Assembly: GCA_023269635.1 (NCBI GenBank)
Contig: JAHFPN010000001.1
Coordinates: 1-64,000 of the forward strand
DNA length: 64,000 bases
DNA from: Hyphomicrobiales bacterium
Lineage (GTDB): Bacteria > Pseudomonadota > Alphaproteobacteria > Rhizobiales > Xanthobacteraceae
Direction: 5' to 3'
Part shown: piece by piece, positions 41,077 to 51,226 of the stretch
Position numbering within the stretch: position 1 is the first letter of the stretch
Layout of the letters: every line of letters starts with the position of its first letter
The notes under the pieces: generated by a model
What the model saw: the letters and a program-made list of their open reading frames with translations, nothing else
Told to the model about the DNA's origin: nothing
Database searches by the model: none
Position numbers and translations under genes: made by a program

Positions 41077-43687
41077 CACGGCTGCGCTGCTCGCTTGTGT
41101 TGCCGCCGGCTCGGCGAGCGCGCACGGCTTCGGCCAGCGCTATGAGCTGCCGCTGCCGCTCTCGTTCTATCTGGTCGGCACCGCGGCGGCGGTGGTGTTC
41201 ACCTTCGTCATGGTCGGGCTGTTCGTGCGGCGCGCGCGGCGGCCGGAGGCCGGTGTTCGCGTCGATCTTCTCGCGCATCCGGTCGGACGGCTGCTCGCGC
41301 GCCTGGATTTGCCGCTCAAGCTGATCACGCTCGTCCTCTTTCTCGCCACGCTCTATGCGGGGTTCTTCGGCAATCAGGATCCATATCGGAACATCGCGCC
41401 GACGCTGGTGTGGATCATCGGCTGGGTCGGCCTCGCCTATGTTTCCGCCCTGATCGGCAACGTCTGGGCGGTGATCAATCCTTGGCGCACGCTGTTCGAC
41501 GCGGTCGACCGGCTCTGGCGGCGGCGCACCGGCGGTACGCTCGGGCTCGGCTGGCGCTATCCGCCGGCACTTGGGGTCTGGCCCGCCATCGTGCTCTTGC
41601 TCGCGTTCTCCTGGACCGAGCTCGTCTATCCGACGCCGGCCATGCCGTTCCACGTCGCCGGCTTCGCGCTCGCCTATTCGGCGCTGACCTGGACCGGGAT
41701 GTTCGTGTTCGGCCGCGATGCCTGGCTTCGGCACGGCGAGGTGTTCAGCCTCGTGTTCGGCGCCTTCGCTCGCCTCGCGCCGACCGACCTGAAGAGCGGC
41801 GACGCCGCCGGCGCGTCCGCGCAATGGACGCTCCGGCCGTTCGCCGCCGGCCTGGTGGGCGAGGTCTCCCCGTCCATGACCGCGTTCGTGCTGCTCCTGC
41901 TCTCGACCGTTCTCTACGACGGGCTGCTCAGCACGCCGGAATGGGCGGCATTCGAACGCGCGGCTGTGGCGCCGCTCGCCGGTTTCGGCGAGCTCGGCGC
42001 CACCGCGGTTCGCACCGTCTGCCTCGTCGTCTTCTGGCTCCTGTTCCTCGGCGCCTATCGGGCGGTGAGCGCGCTCATGAGTTGGGCCGTCGGCGGAATC
42101 CGCTCGCCGCAGGAAATCGCGCACGGCTTCGCGCTCACGCTGATCCCGATCGCGATCGGCTACCACGTCGCGCATTACCTCCTGTTCCTGCTGATCCAGG
42201 GCCAGTACATCGTGCCGCTGCTCTCCGACCCGTTCGGCTATGGCTGGAACCTGTTCGGCACCGCCGGCTATCGGCCCGACATTGCGCTCGTCGGCGCGCG
42301 CTTCGCCTGGTACGTGGCGGTATCCGCGGTCGTGCTCGGCCACATCGTCGCGGTCTATCTCGCGCACGTGCGGGCGATGCAGGTATTCGGCGCGCGCGCG
42401 GCGGTGCTGCGCTCGCAGGTGCCGCTCACCGCGCTCATGGTGGTCTACACCTTCGTGAGCCTGTCGATCCTGGCCGAGCCGATCGTGCAGCAACGCGAGG
42501 CCGCGCAGCCCGCCGCGACGCCGACGATCGAGATCGCGATTCCCGCCGACGCCCTCTTGCCGGCGCCGGGCCGCGGCGAGCTCGTGCCGGTCGGCCCGGG
42601 CAAGCAGGCGCGGCAGAAATTGACCTATCGGCTGCTCGGCTCCGCGTTCCATGACGGAACGCGCACGACCGGCGCCGACCTTCTCTACGCTTATATGTTC
42701 GCCTTCCGCTGGGGCGTGCGCGCGGATACCGGCGCGCACTACGACCCGGCCATCGACGCCGCCACCGCGACCGTGCGCCGGCACATTGCGGCCTTGCGCG
42801 TCATCGGTCTCGACACCGCGTCGCGCTCGTTCCGCGTCGGCGACGTCAATTTCGTTCGCGAACTGATCGGCATCGAAGTCTATACCACGGTCGCGCTGGT
42901 CGATCCGGACCGCGACGCGGGCGTTGCACCGCCCTGGAGCACGCTGCCCTGGCACGTGGTCGTGCTGATGGAGGAGGCGGTCAGCCGCGGGTGGGCCGCG
43001 TTTTCCGAGACCGAGGCTCGGCGCCGCGGCGTTGCGTGGCTCGATCTGGTCCGATCCGAGGAACTGAAGGCGAAGCTTCAGTCCTTGGTCGCGGAATTCG
43101 AGCGCAGCGGCTATCGCCCCGAACCGCTGCAATCGTTGGTGAGCGCCGAGGACGCGCGGCGGCGCTGGGCCGCGCTCGCCGCGTTTCACAAGGAGCGCGG
43201 GCATTTCCTGGTGACCAACGGGCCCTATCGGCTGAAGGCCTGGCGGGCCGACAGCGCGACGCTCGAGGCGTTTCGCGACTTGAGCTACCCGCTCGGCGTC
43301 GGCTCTTACGACGCCTACGCGATTCCGCGCCGGGGTTTCGTGACCCGCATCGAGGACAAGAACGGCCGGCTGAAGATTTCCGCCGACATCGAGATCATCC
43401 GGAAATTTCAACGCAGCTATGCGATCGACCGGCTGCCGCTCGAAACCATCGCGCCGGTGGTCGCGACGCGCGCCGCGCCGGAATGCCGATACATGGTGGT
43501 GGACGAGGACAACCGGGTGGTCGCGGCCGGCACGGTGCGGCCCGGCGCGGGTTCGCTTTTCGAGATCAACCTCGAAGCCAGGCTCGCGCCCGGCCGCTAC
43601 GCGATGTTTGCGATGATCGTGGTGAACGAGAACGCGATGAATGCCGAGATCCGGCGTATCCCGATTTCGATCCCTTCCGGACAATGA
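41048..43687 (+). CDS. Protein D: FedB/fenitrothion-hydrolase-like polytopic membrane domain fused to C-terminal domain shared with protein A
   Basis: TTG start, signal peptide then HGFGQRYELPLPLSFYLVGTAAAVVFTFV, GNQDPYRNIAPTLVWIIGWVGLAYVSALIGNVWAVINPWRTL; C-terminus aligns with protein A. Confidence 0.82.
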   Translation: MSRSKCIRASTAALLACVAAGSASAHGFGQRYELPLPLSFYLVGTAAAVVFTFVMVGLFVRRARRPEAGVRVDLLAHPVGRLLARLDLPLKLITLVLFLATLYAGFFGNQDPYRNIAPTLVWIIGWVGLAYVSALIGNVWAVINPWRTLFDAVDRLWRRRTGGTLGLGWRYPPALGVWPAIVLLLAFSWTELVYPTPAMPFHVAGFALAYSALTWTGMFVFGRDAWLRHGEVFSLVFGAFARLAPTDLKSGDAAGASAQWTLRPFAAGLVGEVSPSMTAFVLLLLSTVLYDGLLSTPEWAAFERAAVAPLAGFGELGATAVRTVCLVVFWLLFLGAYRAVSALMSWAVGGIRSPQEIAHGFALTLIPIAIGYHVAHYLLFLLIQGQYIVPLLSDPFGYGWNLFGTAGYRPDIALVGARFAWYVAVSAVVLGHIVAVYLAHVRAMQVFGARAAVLRSQVPLTALMVVYTFVSLSILAEPIVQQREAAQPAATPTIEIAIPADALLPAPGRGELVPVGPGKQARQKLTYRLLGSAFHDGTRTTGADLLYAYMFAFRWGVRADTGAHYDPAIDAATATVRRHIAALRVIGLDTASRSFRVGDVNFVRELIGIEVYTTVALVDPDRDAGVAPPWSTLPWHVVVLMEEAVSRGWAAFSETEARRRGVAWLDLVRSEELKAKLQSLVAEFERSGYRPEPLQSLVSAEDARRRWAALAAFHKERGHFLVTNGPYRLKAWRADSATLEAFRDLSYPLGVGSYDAYAIPRRGFVTRIEDKNGRLKISADIEIIRKFQRSYAIDRLPLETIAPVVATRAAPECRYMVVDEDNRVVAAGTVRPGAGSLFEINLEARLAPGRYAMFAMIVVNENAMNAEIRRIPISIPSGQ

Positions 43688-43722
43688 TCCGCCGCGCGTG
43701 ACGAGGCCGGACTTGAATGCCC

Positions 43723-44601
43723 CTAGCGCCGCTTCATGGTCGGATCGAGCGCGACCCGCATCGATTCGCCCAAGGCATTGAACGCAAGCGCGGTGAGCAG
43801 GATCGCCATCCCGGGCGCATACATCTGCTCCGGCGCGATCTCGATGTAGTTGTAGGCCCGCGCCAGCATTCCGCCCCAGCTCGCCGCCGGCGGCTGCACC
43901 CCGAGCGCGAGGAAGCTTAAAGAAGCTTCCGCCAGGAGCGCGATCGCCAGCATCAGCGTCACCTGCACGATCACCGGCTGAATCGCGTTCGGCACGATGT
44001 GGCGGACGATGATGTGCGCCGTGCTGGCGCCGAAGCCGCGCGCGGCGTCGACATAGAGCGCGTTCTTCACCACCAGCGTCTGCGCCCGCACCAGCCTTGC
44101 CAGCACCGGCGCGAACACGAAGCCGACCGACAGCATCGCGTTGGTCAGCCCGATGCCGAGCACGCCGGTCACGGCGATCGCGAGCACGATGGGCGGAAAC
44201 GAGAGCAGGGCGTCGATGAACCGGCTCGCGACCTCGTCGATCCATCCGCCCAGGAAGCCGATCACCAGGCCGACCGGGACCCCGAGCACGATCGCGACGC
44301 TCACCGCCAGGCTCGACGCATAGAGCGAGTTCGGCGCGCCCCAGATCAGCCGGCTGAGCACGTCGCGTCCGAGATCGTCGGTGCCGAGCCAATGCTCGGC
44401 GCTTGGCGGCACCAGGAGCTGGGCGACGTTCTGTTCGACCGGCGAGTAAGGCGCGATCAACCAGGCGAACAGCGATACGATCACCAGCAGTCCGAGATAC
44501 GATAGGCTCAAGACCGCGCGCAGGTCGTTGCGCGCCCAACGCCAGATCGTGGCGCGGCGCGACCGGCGCGGCAACGACGGAGCGGCGAGCTCGATGGTCA
44601 T
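43723..44601 (-). CDS. dppC: Dipeptide/oligopeptide-type ABC permease (DppC-like)
   Basis: HWLGTDDLGRDVLSRLIWGAPNSLYASSLAV, EASLSFLALGVQPPAASWGGML; ATG at 44601. Confidence 0.93.
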   Translation of the reverse strand: MTIELAAPSLPRRSRRATIWRWARNDLRAVLSLSYLGLLVIVSLFAWLIAPYSPVEQNVAQLLVPPSAEHWLGTDDLGRDVLSRLIWGAPNSLYASSLAVSVAIVLGVPVGLVIGFLGGWIDEVASRFIDALLSFPPIVLAIAVTGVLGIGLTNAMLSVGFVFAPVLARLVRAQTLVVKNALYVDAARGFGASTAHIIVRHIVPNAIQPVIVQVTLMLAIALLAEASLSFLALGVQPPAASWGGMLARAYNYIEIAPEQMYAPGMAILLTALAFNALGESMRVALDPTMKRR

Positions 44602-45551
44602 GCTTCGGCAACCCTCGGGTCGAGCAGCGCGTTCAGCACATCGACGATCAGATTGACCAGGATCACGATCGTCACCAGCACCAGCACCACGCCCTGCACC
44701 ACCGGGAAGTCCTTGTTGATGGCCGAATAGGCGACGAGGCTGCCCGCGCCGGGGATCGCGAACACCGCCTCGATCACCACGGCGCCCGAGAACAGCCGGT
44801 TCACCTGCAGCCCGAGCAGGGTCAGCAGCGTCACGCTGACGTTGCGCAAGCCGTGCTTCCACAGGATGGCGAACGGGCCGAGACCCTTGGCGCGCAGCGT
44901 CCGCACATATTGCGAGTTGAGCACCTCGATCAGCGCGCTCCGCGTCTGGCGGGCCAACTCGGCGATCACGCCGGTCGCGAGCGCGATGGCGGGCAGGGTG
45001 GCGTGCTGCAGCGCCCCCCTAGGGTCGACGTTGAAAGCTCTCGCCCCGGTTGCCGGAAACCAGCGTGCCTGCAGCGAGAACGTCACGATCAGGAGGATCG
45101 CGAGCCAGAAGCTCGGCAACGCCACCCCGAGCGAGGCGACGCTGGTCACGAAGGTATCGACGCGCGAGCCGATCCGGGTCGCCGCCAGCACGCCGAGCGG
45201 AATGCCGATCATCGCCGCCAGCACGAGCGCGTAGCTGGCGATCAGGATCGTGTTCGGCAGCCGTTGCAGGATCAGATCGAACACCGGCGCGCTCGACAAC
45301 AGCGAGTTTCCGAGATCGCCGCGCACCGCGTGCAGGAGCCACACCCCGTATTGAACGAGCAGCGGCCGGTCGAAGCCGTATTGCTGGCGGATTTCCTCGA
45401 TCCGCTCCTTCGAGGCGTAGTCGCCGGCCAGCGTGACCGCGGGATCGCCCGGCACGAACTGCAGCAGCGCGAACACCACGAAAGTCGCGAACACGATGAT
45501 CGGCAGCAACTGCCCCAACCGGCGCCCGATCAGAACGGGAAGCTTGGCCAT
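44598..45551 (-). CDS. dppB: Dipeptide/oligopeptide-type ABC permease (DppB-like)
   Basis: GRRLGQLLPIIVFATFVVFALLQFVPGDPAVTLAGDYAS. Confidence 0.93.
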   Translation of the reverse strand: MAKLPVLIGRRLGQLLPIIVFATFVVFALLQFVPGDPAVTLAGDYASKERIEEIRQQYGFDRPLLVQYGVWLLHAVRGDLGNSLLSSAPVFDLILQRLPNTILIASYALVLAAMIGIPLGVLAATRIGSRVDTFVTSVASLGVALPSFWLAILLIVTFSLQARWFPATGARAFNVDPRGALQHATLPAIALATGVIAELARQTRSALIEVLNSQYVRTLRAKGLGPFAILWKHGLRNVSVTLLTLLGLQVNRLFSGAVVIEAVFAIPGAGSLVAYSAINKDFPVVQGVVLVLVTIVILVNLIVDVLNALLDPRVAEA

Positions 45552-45604
45552 CGCGTTCGCGTCTCTTGCTGCCGGTCGCTAATGCCGCGGCCGCCGGGCA
45601 ACGC

Positions 45605-47170
45605 TCATGCTCGCAACCAGACCTCGGTGAATTTTGGCACTGCGATCAGGCTGTCTTGATGGTTTTGCACCTTCGGATTGGCGACGCTGACGGCCGGCGA
45701 GATGTACTGCACCATCTGCATGGCCTGCTCGGCCACGAAACGCTGCAGTTTCACGAAAGCGGCCTTGCGCGCGGCCTGGTCCGGCGCCTCCATGGTCGCG
45801 TCGAGCAGCTCGCGGAAGCCCGGCAGCTCGATGCCGCTGGCGTTGCGCAAAGCGGTCTTGCCGAACAGCGCTTCGTAGAGCTGGCTCGGATCGGGGAACG
45901 CCGACGACGGACTGATGAACATCGCGCCCTTCTTCTCGATCATGAACGCCTGCACCGCCTGCTGCGGCGCCAGCGCCGTGAGCTTGATGCGGATGCCGAC
46001 CTTGGCGAGTTGCGAGATGATCACTTCTTGCCGCTGCATCGCCAGCTGGTCGGCCCATCCATAGGCCTCGATCTCGAGGCCGTTCGGGTGGCCGGCATCG
46101 GCCAGGAGCTTCTTCGCCTTGTCGGGGTCGAACGGATAGAAATTCTGGGTCGCCGGATCGCACGCCCAGTGCTCCCTCGGCAGGATGGCGCTCGACACCT
46201 GCCCGAGGCCGACCGCGGAGATCTTGTTGATCTCGTCGCGATTGATCGCGTAGTTGAGCGCCTGCCGGATGCGGACGTCGTTGAGCGGCGGCCGCCCGTA
46301 ATTCAGAAACGCGCCGAACAGCACCAGCGAAGGGCTCGCGGTCGCGACGACGTTCGGCGCGCGGTCCGCGACGGCCTTCTGCGCGGGCTGCAGATTGATG
46401 GCGAGATCGGCTTCGCCCGCGACCACCGCACGCACCGCGGTATTGAGCTCGTTGATGATCTTGATGTTGATGCCGTCGAGGTAAGGCAGGCCCGGCTTCC
46501 AATAGTTCTCGTTGCGCACCAGCACGAAGCTGTCGTTGTCCTGCCAGCTCACGAACTTGAACGGGCCGGTGCCGATCGGCTTGCGGTCGACGTTGCCGCC
46601 GGCGGCTTCCTGGAGCGACTTCGGGGACACGATCAGGCCGACGCGATTGGTCAGGATGTTCGGCAAGCCGGCGTTCGGCCGGTTGAGCTTGAACGTGACC
46701 TGGCTCTTGCCGGTCACCGCGACGCTTTCGACGGTGGCGACATCGGCCTTCACGTTCGAGCGCGGGTCATTCTTGTAGCGCTCGATGTTCAGCTTCACCG
46801 CTTCGGCATTGAACGGCGTGCCGTCGTGGAAGTTGACGCCCTCGACCAGCTCCAGCACCAGCGTCTTCGGGTCGGTGAATTTCCAGGACTTGGCGAGGCC
46901 GGGTTTGAGATCGAGCGTCCGCGGTTCGAAATCGATGAGCGCGTCGAACACCGCGTAGAGGACGTCGAAATCGGTGAGATTCCGTCCCGTCATCGGATCG
47001 ACCGAACCGGGGTTGTAGGGCATCGCCAGCCGCAGCGTGCCGCCCCTGCGCGGCGCGCCCTGTGCCCGGAGGCTGTTCGGCAAGAGCAGCGCGCCGCCGG
47101 CTGCGGCCGCGCCCTTCAATACGTCGCGGCGATGAAACGCTGTTCCGCGGAACTCGTCTCGTTTGGCCAT
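45605..47170 (-). CDS. ABC transporter substrate-binding protein, family 5 (DppA-like)
   Basis: FHRRDVLKGAAAAGGALLLPNSLRAQG signal; VNFHDGTPFNAEAVKLNIERYKNDP; IGTGPFKFVSWQDNDSFVLVRNENYW. Confidence 0.93.
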   Translation of the reverse strand: MAKRDEFRGTAFHRRDVLKGAAAAGGALLLPNSLRAQGAPRRGGTLRLAMPYNPGSVDPMTGRNLTDFDVLYAVFDALIDFEPRTLDLKPGLAKSWKFTDPKTLVLELVEGVNFHDGTPFNAEAVKLNIERYKNDPRSNVKADVATVESVAVTGKSQVTFKLNRPNAGLPNILTNRVGLIVSPKSLQEAAGGNVDRKPIGTGPFKFVSWQDNDSFVLVRNENYWKPGLPYLDGINIKIINELNTAVRAVVAGEADLAINLQPAQKAVADRAPNVVATASPSLVLFGAFLNYGRPPLNDVRIRQALNYAINRDEINKISAVGLGQVSSAILPREHWACDPATQNFYPFDPDKAKKLLADAGHPNGLEIEAYGWADQLAMQRQEVIISQLAKVGIRIKLTALAPQQAVQAFMIEKKGAMFISPSSAFPDPSQLYEALFGKTALRNASGIELPGFRELLDATMEAPDQAARKAAFVKLQRFVAEQAMQMVQYISPAVSVANPKVQNHQDSLIAVPKFTEVWLRA

Positions 47171-47246
47171 TTTCCTTCCTCCCTGCGTGCTCGCCGCGGC
47201 GGGTTGCCGCTCGCGCCGAACGTGGCTGTTGGTTTCGGATAGAGTG

Positions 47247-48289
47247 CTAGCTCTTGATCGCGTTCTCAACTCCTATCGCGCGTGGCGGCCCGGCTCGTCC
47301 CACCTCAACGGTCTTTGCCGGCTCGACGAAATGGCAGGCCACGAGGCGGCCGGGCGCGACTTCCCGCCATTCCGGCTCGCGTTGGGCACATTCCGCAACC
47401 GCAAGTGGGCAGCGGGTATGGAACCGGCAACCGCTTGGCGGCGCCAGTGCACTCGGGATTTCGCCCTTCAGGATGATGCGCTGCCGGTTTCGCAGCCGGG
47501 CGGGGGCCGGCTCCGGCTCCGCCGACAACAGCGCCTGGCTATAGGGGTGAAGCGGCGCCGTCATCAGCGCGCCGGCCGGGCCGAGCTCGACCAGTTTTCC
47601 GAAATACATCACCGCGACGCGATCGCTCATATGGGCGACGACGCGAAGGTCGTGGCTGATGAAGACGTAGGTGAGTGCGAATTCGCGCTGCAAGTCGGCG
47701 AACAGGTTCAACATGTCGGCCTGGATCGAAACGTCGAGCGCCGCCACCACCTCGTCGCACACGATCAGGCGCGGCTCCAGTACCAGCGCGCGCGCGATAT
47801 TGGCGCGCTGTTTCTGGCCTCCGGAAATCTCGTGCGGATAGCGATGCGCCAATTCCGGAGCCAGCGCGACCCGCTCCAGCATCGCCAGCGCCTTCCGGCG
47901 CCGCTCGTCCGGGGTTCCGGTGCCGGCGACGTCGAGCGGCTCGCGCACGGTTTCGAGGATGGTCATGCGCGGATCGAGCGCCGAATTGGGGTCTTGGAAG
48001 ATGATCTGGAACGAACGGCGGTGGCGGCGCAGCTCGCTTGCGCTCAATGCGAACGGATCCTGCGCGAAATGCAGGACCTGCCCGCGGGTCGGCGGGATCA
48101 GGCACACGAGACAGCGGCCGACCGTCGTCTTGCCGGAGCCGGATTCGCCGATGATGCCGAAGGTCTCGCCCTGCTGGACGCTGAAGCCCACCCCGTCCAC
48201 GGCCCTGATGATCTGGCCGCGGTGACGGCCGGCGAAATCGATCACGAGGTCTTTGACCCGCAAGATCTCGTCGGACTCCTCGCGCGCGT

Positions 48290-48293
<4 letters not shown>
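47247..48293 (-). CDS. dppF: Oligopeptide/dipeptide ABC ATP-binding protein (DppF-like)
   Basis: IGESGSGKTTVGRCLVCLIPPTRG, ISGGQKQRANIARALVLEPRLIVCDEVVAALDVS, C-terminal C-rich oligopeptide_HPY motif. Confidence 0.93.
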
Positions 48294-49330
<1,037 letters not shown>

Positions 49331-49451
49331 GGGCCAAGCGCGTTTCCGGAATGATTTATCGCATAGCGCGCCGCGCTTGATAAGGAGCCGGCGAAGCGCG
49401 GTTTCTTCGACCTTCGCGCGAACCGAAATCGGGCGCGTCCGTTCGATCGCG

Positions 49452-50021
49452 CTAGCGCTCGAACAAATCGGGCCGCCGCAGCCGCAGCGTCTGCACCAGC
49501 GCGAGCGTCTTGATATCGGTGAGCTCGCCGGCGTCGGCCATTTCGGCAAGGCGCTGCAAGCCGATTTCGACCACGCTGATCCGCTCGTGTTCATCGGCGG
49601 ATCCGCCGCCGGGCGATATCCGGTCGGCCTCGGCATAGGCGGCGAGATAGAGGTCCATGCGCTCGGTCGAGAGGCCCGGCATGGTCCAGCCGGTCGCCAC
49701 GTGTTCCAGCGTCGCAAGCTTGAGACCGGCTTCCTCGAGCGCTTCGCGCCGCGCGGTGTCGCCCGCGCTTCCTCTCTCCACGATGCCGGCAATCGCCTCC
49801 AGGGTCTCTTCCTGGTTGCTGGCGAAAAACACCGGCGCGCGAAACTGGCGAACCAGGATCGCCGTCTTGCGGACCGGATCATAGGGCAGCACGCTGGCCG
49901 CGTTGCCGTGATCCTCGACCTCGCGGCGGACGCTCGTGGCATCGGCCAGGACGATTGTCAGCACCAGCAGCCGGCACCAGCCCTGGTACGCGGCTTTGGT
50001 TTCAACGATCTCGATCGGCAT
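49452..50021 (-). CDS. NUDIX hydrolase (ADP-ribose pyrophosphatase-like)
   Basis: ETLEAIAGIVERGSAGDTARREALEEAGLKL resembles Nudix box; ARR-REAL-EEAG. Confidence 0.88.
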   Translation of the reverse strand: MPIEIVETKAAYQGWCRLLVLTIVLADATSVRREVEDHGNAASVLPYDPVRKTAILVRQFRAPVFFASNQEETLEAIAGIVERGSAGDTARREALEEAGLKLATLEHVATGWTMPGLSTERMDLYLAAYAEADRISPGGGSADEHERISVVEIGLQRLAEMADAGELTDIKTLALVQTLRLRRPDLFER

Positions 50022-50126
50022 TTTCTGCTTCCATGATCGCGGGCGGGATTGCCGGAGACGCCTCGCTATGGCGGAACCGCCGCGATCCCGCTAATTTTGC
50101 GCGGCTCTTGCCATGCGCGGCGCGAA

Positions 50127-50140
50127 TTGACCTGTCTCAA
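50127..50140. promoter_or_regulatory. FNR/FixK-like half-palindromes TTGAC-CTGT-CTCAA
   Basis: Core TTGA-N6-TCAA 52 nt upstream of PRPP synthase ATG. Confidence 0.4.
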
Positions 50141-50191
50141 GGCGGAAAGGGGTCCGGCGCCGCATTTTCCAAAGCATACTCGGCCAATCGC

Positions 50192-51226
50192 ATGACGACG
50201 ACACCTTCGATCTGGACACCGCGGGATGCCGCTTCGCATTCGGTCAACAGCGACCGGCTGCGGCTATTTGCGTTACAGGCGACGGCAGAGCTCGGCGCCG
50301 CGATCGCGCAAAGGCTCGGGGTCGCGCTTGCCGCCCATGAAGAGCGCGAATTCGAGGATGGCGAGCACAAGGCGCGCCCGCTCGATATTGTCCGCGGCAC
50401 CGACGTTTATGTCGTGCAAAGCCTGCACGGCGGGCCGCAACAAAGCGCCAACGACAAGCTGTGCCGGCTGCTGTTCTTCATCGGGGCGCTGAAAGATGCC
50501 GGCGCCGCGCAAGTGACCGCGGTCGTGCCCTATCTCTGCTACGCGCGCAAGGACCGCCGCACCAAGCCCAACGACCCGGTGACGACCCGCTACGTCGCCG
50601 CAATGTTCGAGGCGGTGGGGACCGACGCCTTGGTCACGCTCGAGGTACACAATCCGGTGGCGTTCGAGAACGCCTTCCGCTGCCGCACCGTCACGCTGAC
50701 GACGGCGCCGCTCTTCATCGAATTCGCCAAGACCCTCGGTGCCGAAAAACTCGCGGTCGTGTCGCCCGATCCGGGCGGCACCAAGCGGGCCGAGCTGTTC
50801 CGCGAAGCGCTGGAATTGGTCCTCGGCCGGCCGGTCGGCAAGGGCTTCGTAGACAAGCGTCGCAGCGCGGGCGTGCTGTCCGGCGATCTGTTCGTCGGCG
50901 AGGTCGCGGGCGCGACCGCGCTGATCGTCGACGACCTGATCAGCACCGGCCACACCCTGTTGCGCGCGGCGCGCGCGGTGCGGCAGGCCGGAGCGCCGAG
51001 CGTCATCGCGCTCGTCACCCACGGCCTGTTCATGCCGGGATCGGCCGACGTGCTGGCGGACGCGGCGATCGACCGGCTCGTGGTCACCGACGCGGTGCCT
51101 GCGTTCCGGCTCAAGCCGGGCCCGGCGCGCGAAAAGATCGTGACGCTGCCGGCCGCGCCGCTGCTGGCCGAGACCATCCGCCGTCTGCACGGAAACGGCT
51201 CGCTCACGGATCTCCTGGTCTTCTGA
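50192..51226 (+). CDS. Ribose-phosphate pyrophosphokinase family protein
   Basis: HGGPQQSANDKLCRLLFFIGALKDAGAAQVTAVVPYLCYARKDRRTKPNDPVTTRYVA; ALIVDDLISTGHTL PRPP loop. Confidence 0.92.
   Translation: MTTTPSIWTPRDAASHSVNSDRLRLFALQATAELGAAIAQRLGVALAAHEEREFEDGEHKARPLDIVRGTDVYVVQSLHGGPQQSANDKLCRLLFFIGALKDAGAAQVTAVVPYLCYARKDRRTKPNDPVTTRYVAAMFEAVGTDALVTLEVHNPVAFENAFRCRTVTLTTAPLFIEFAKTLGAEKLAVVSPDPGGTKRAELFREALELVLGRPVGKGFVDKRRSAGVLSGDLFVGEVAGATALIVDDLISTGHTLLRAARAVRQAGAPSVIALVTHGLFMPGSADVLADAAIDRLVVTDAVPAFRLKPGPAREKIVTLPAAPLLAETIRRLHGNGSLTDLLVF

Noticed and set aside
41051-44611. 1186-aa minus-strand ORF spanning proteins D and DppC
   Set aside because: Arg/Ala/Asp-rich shadow ORF of high-GC coding DNA; plus-strand D and minus-strand DppC frames have clear domain sequence.
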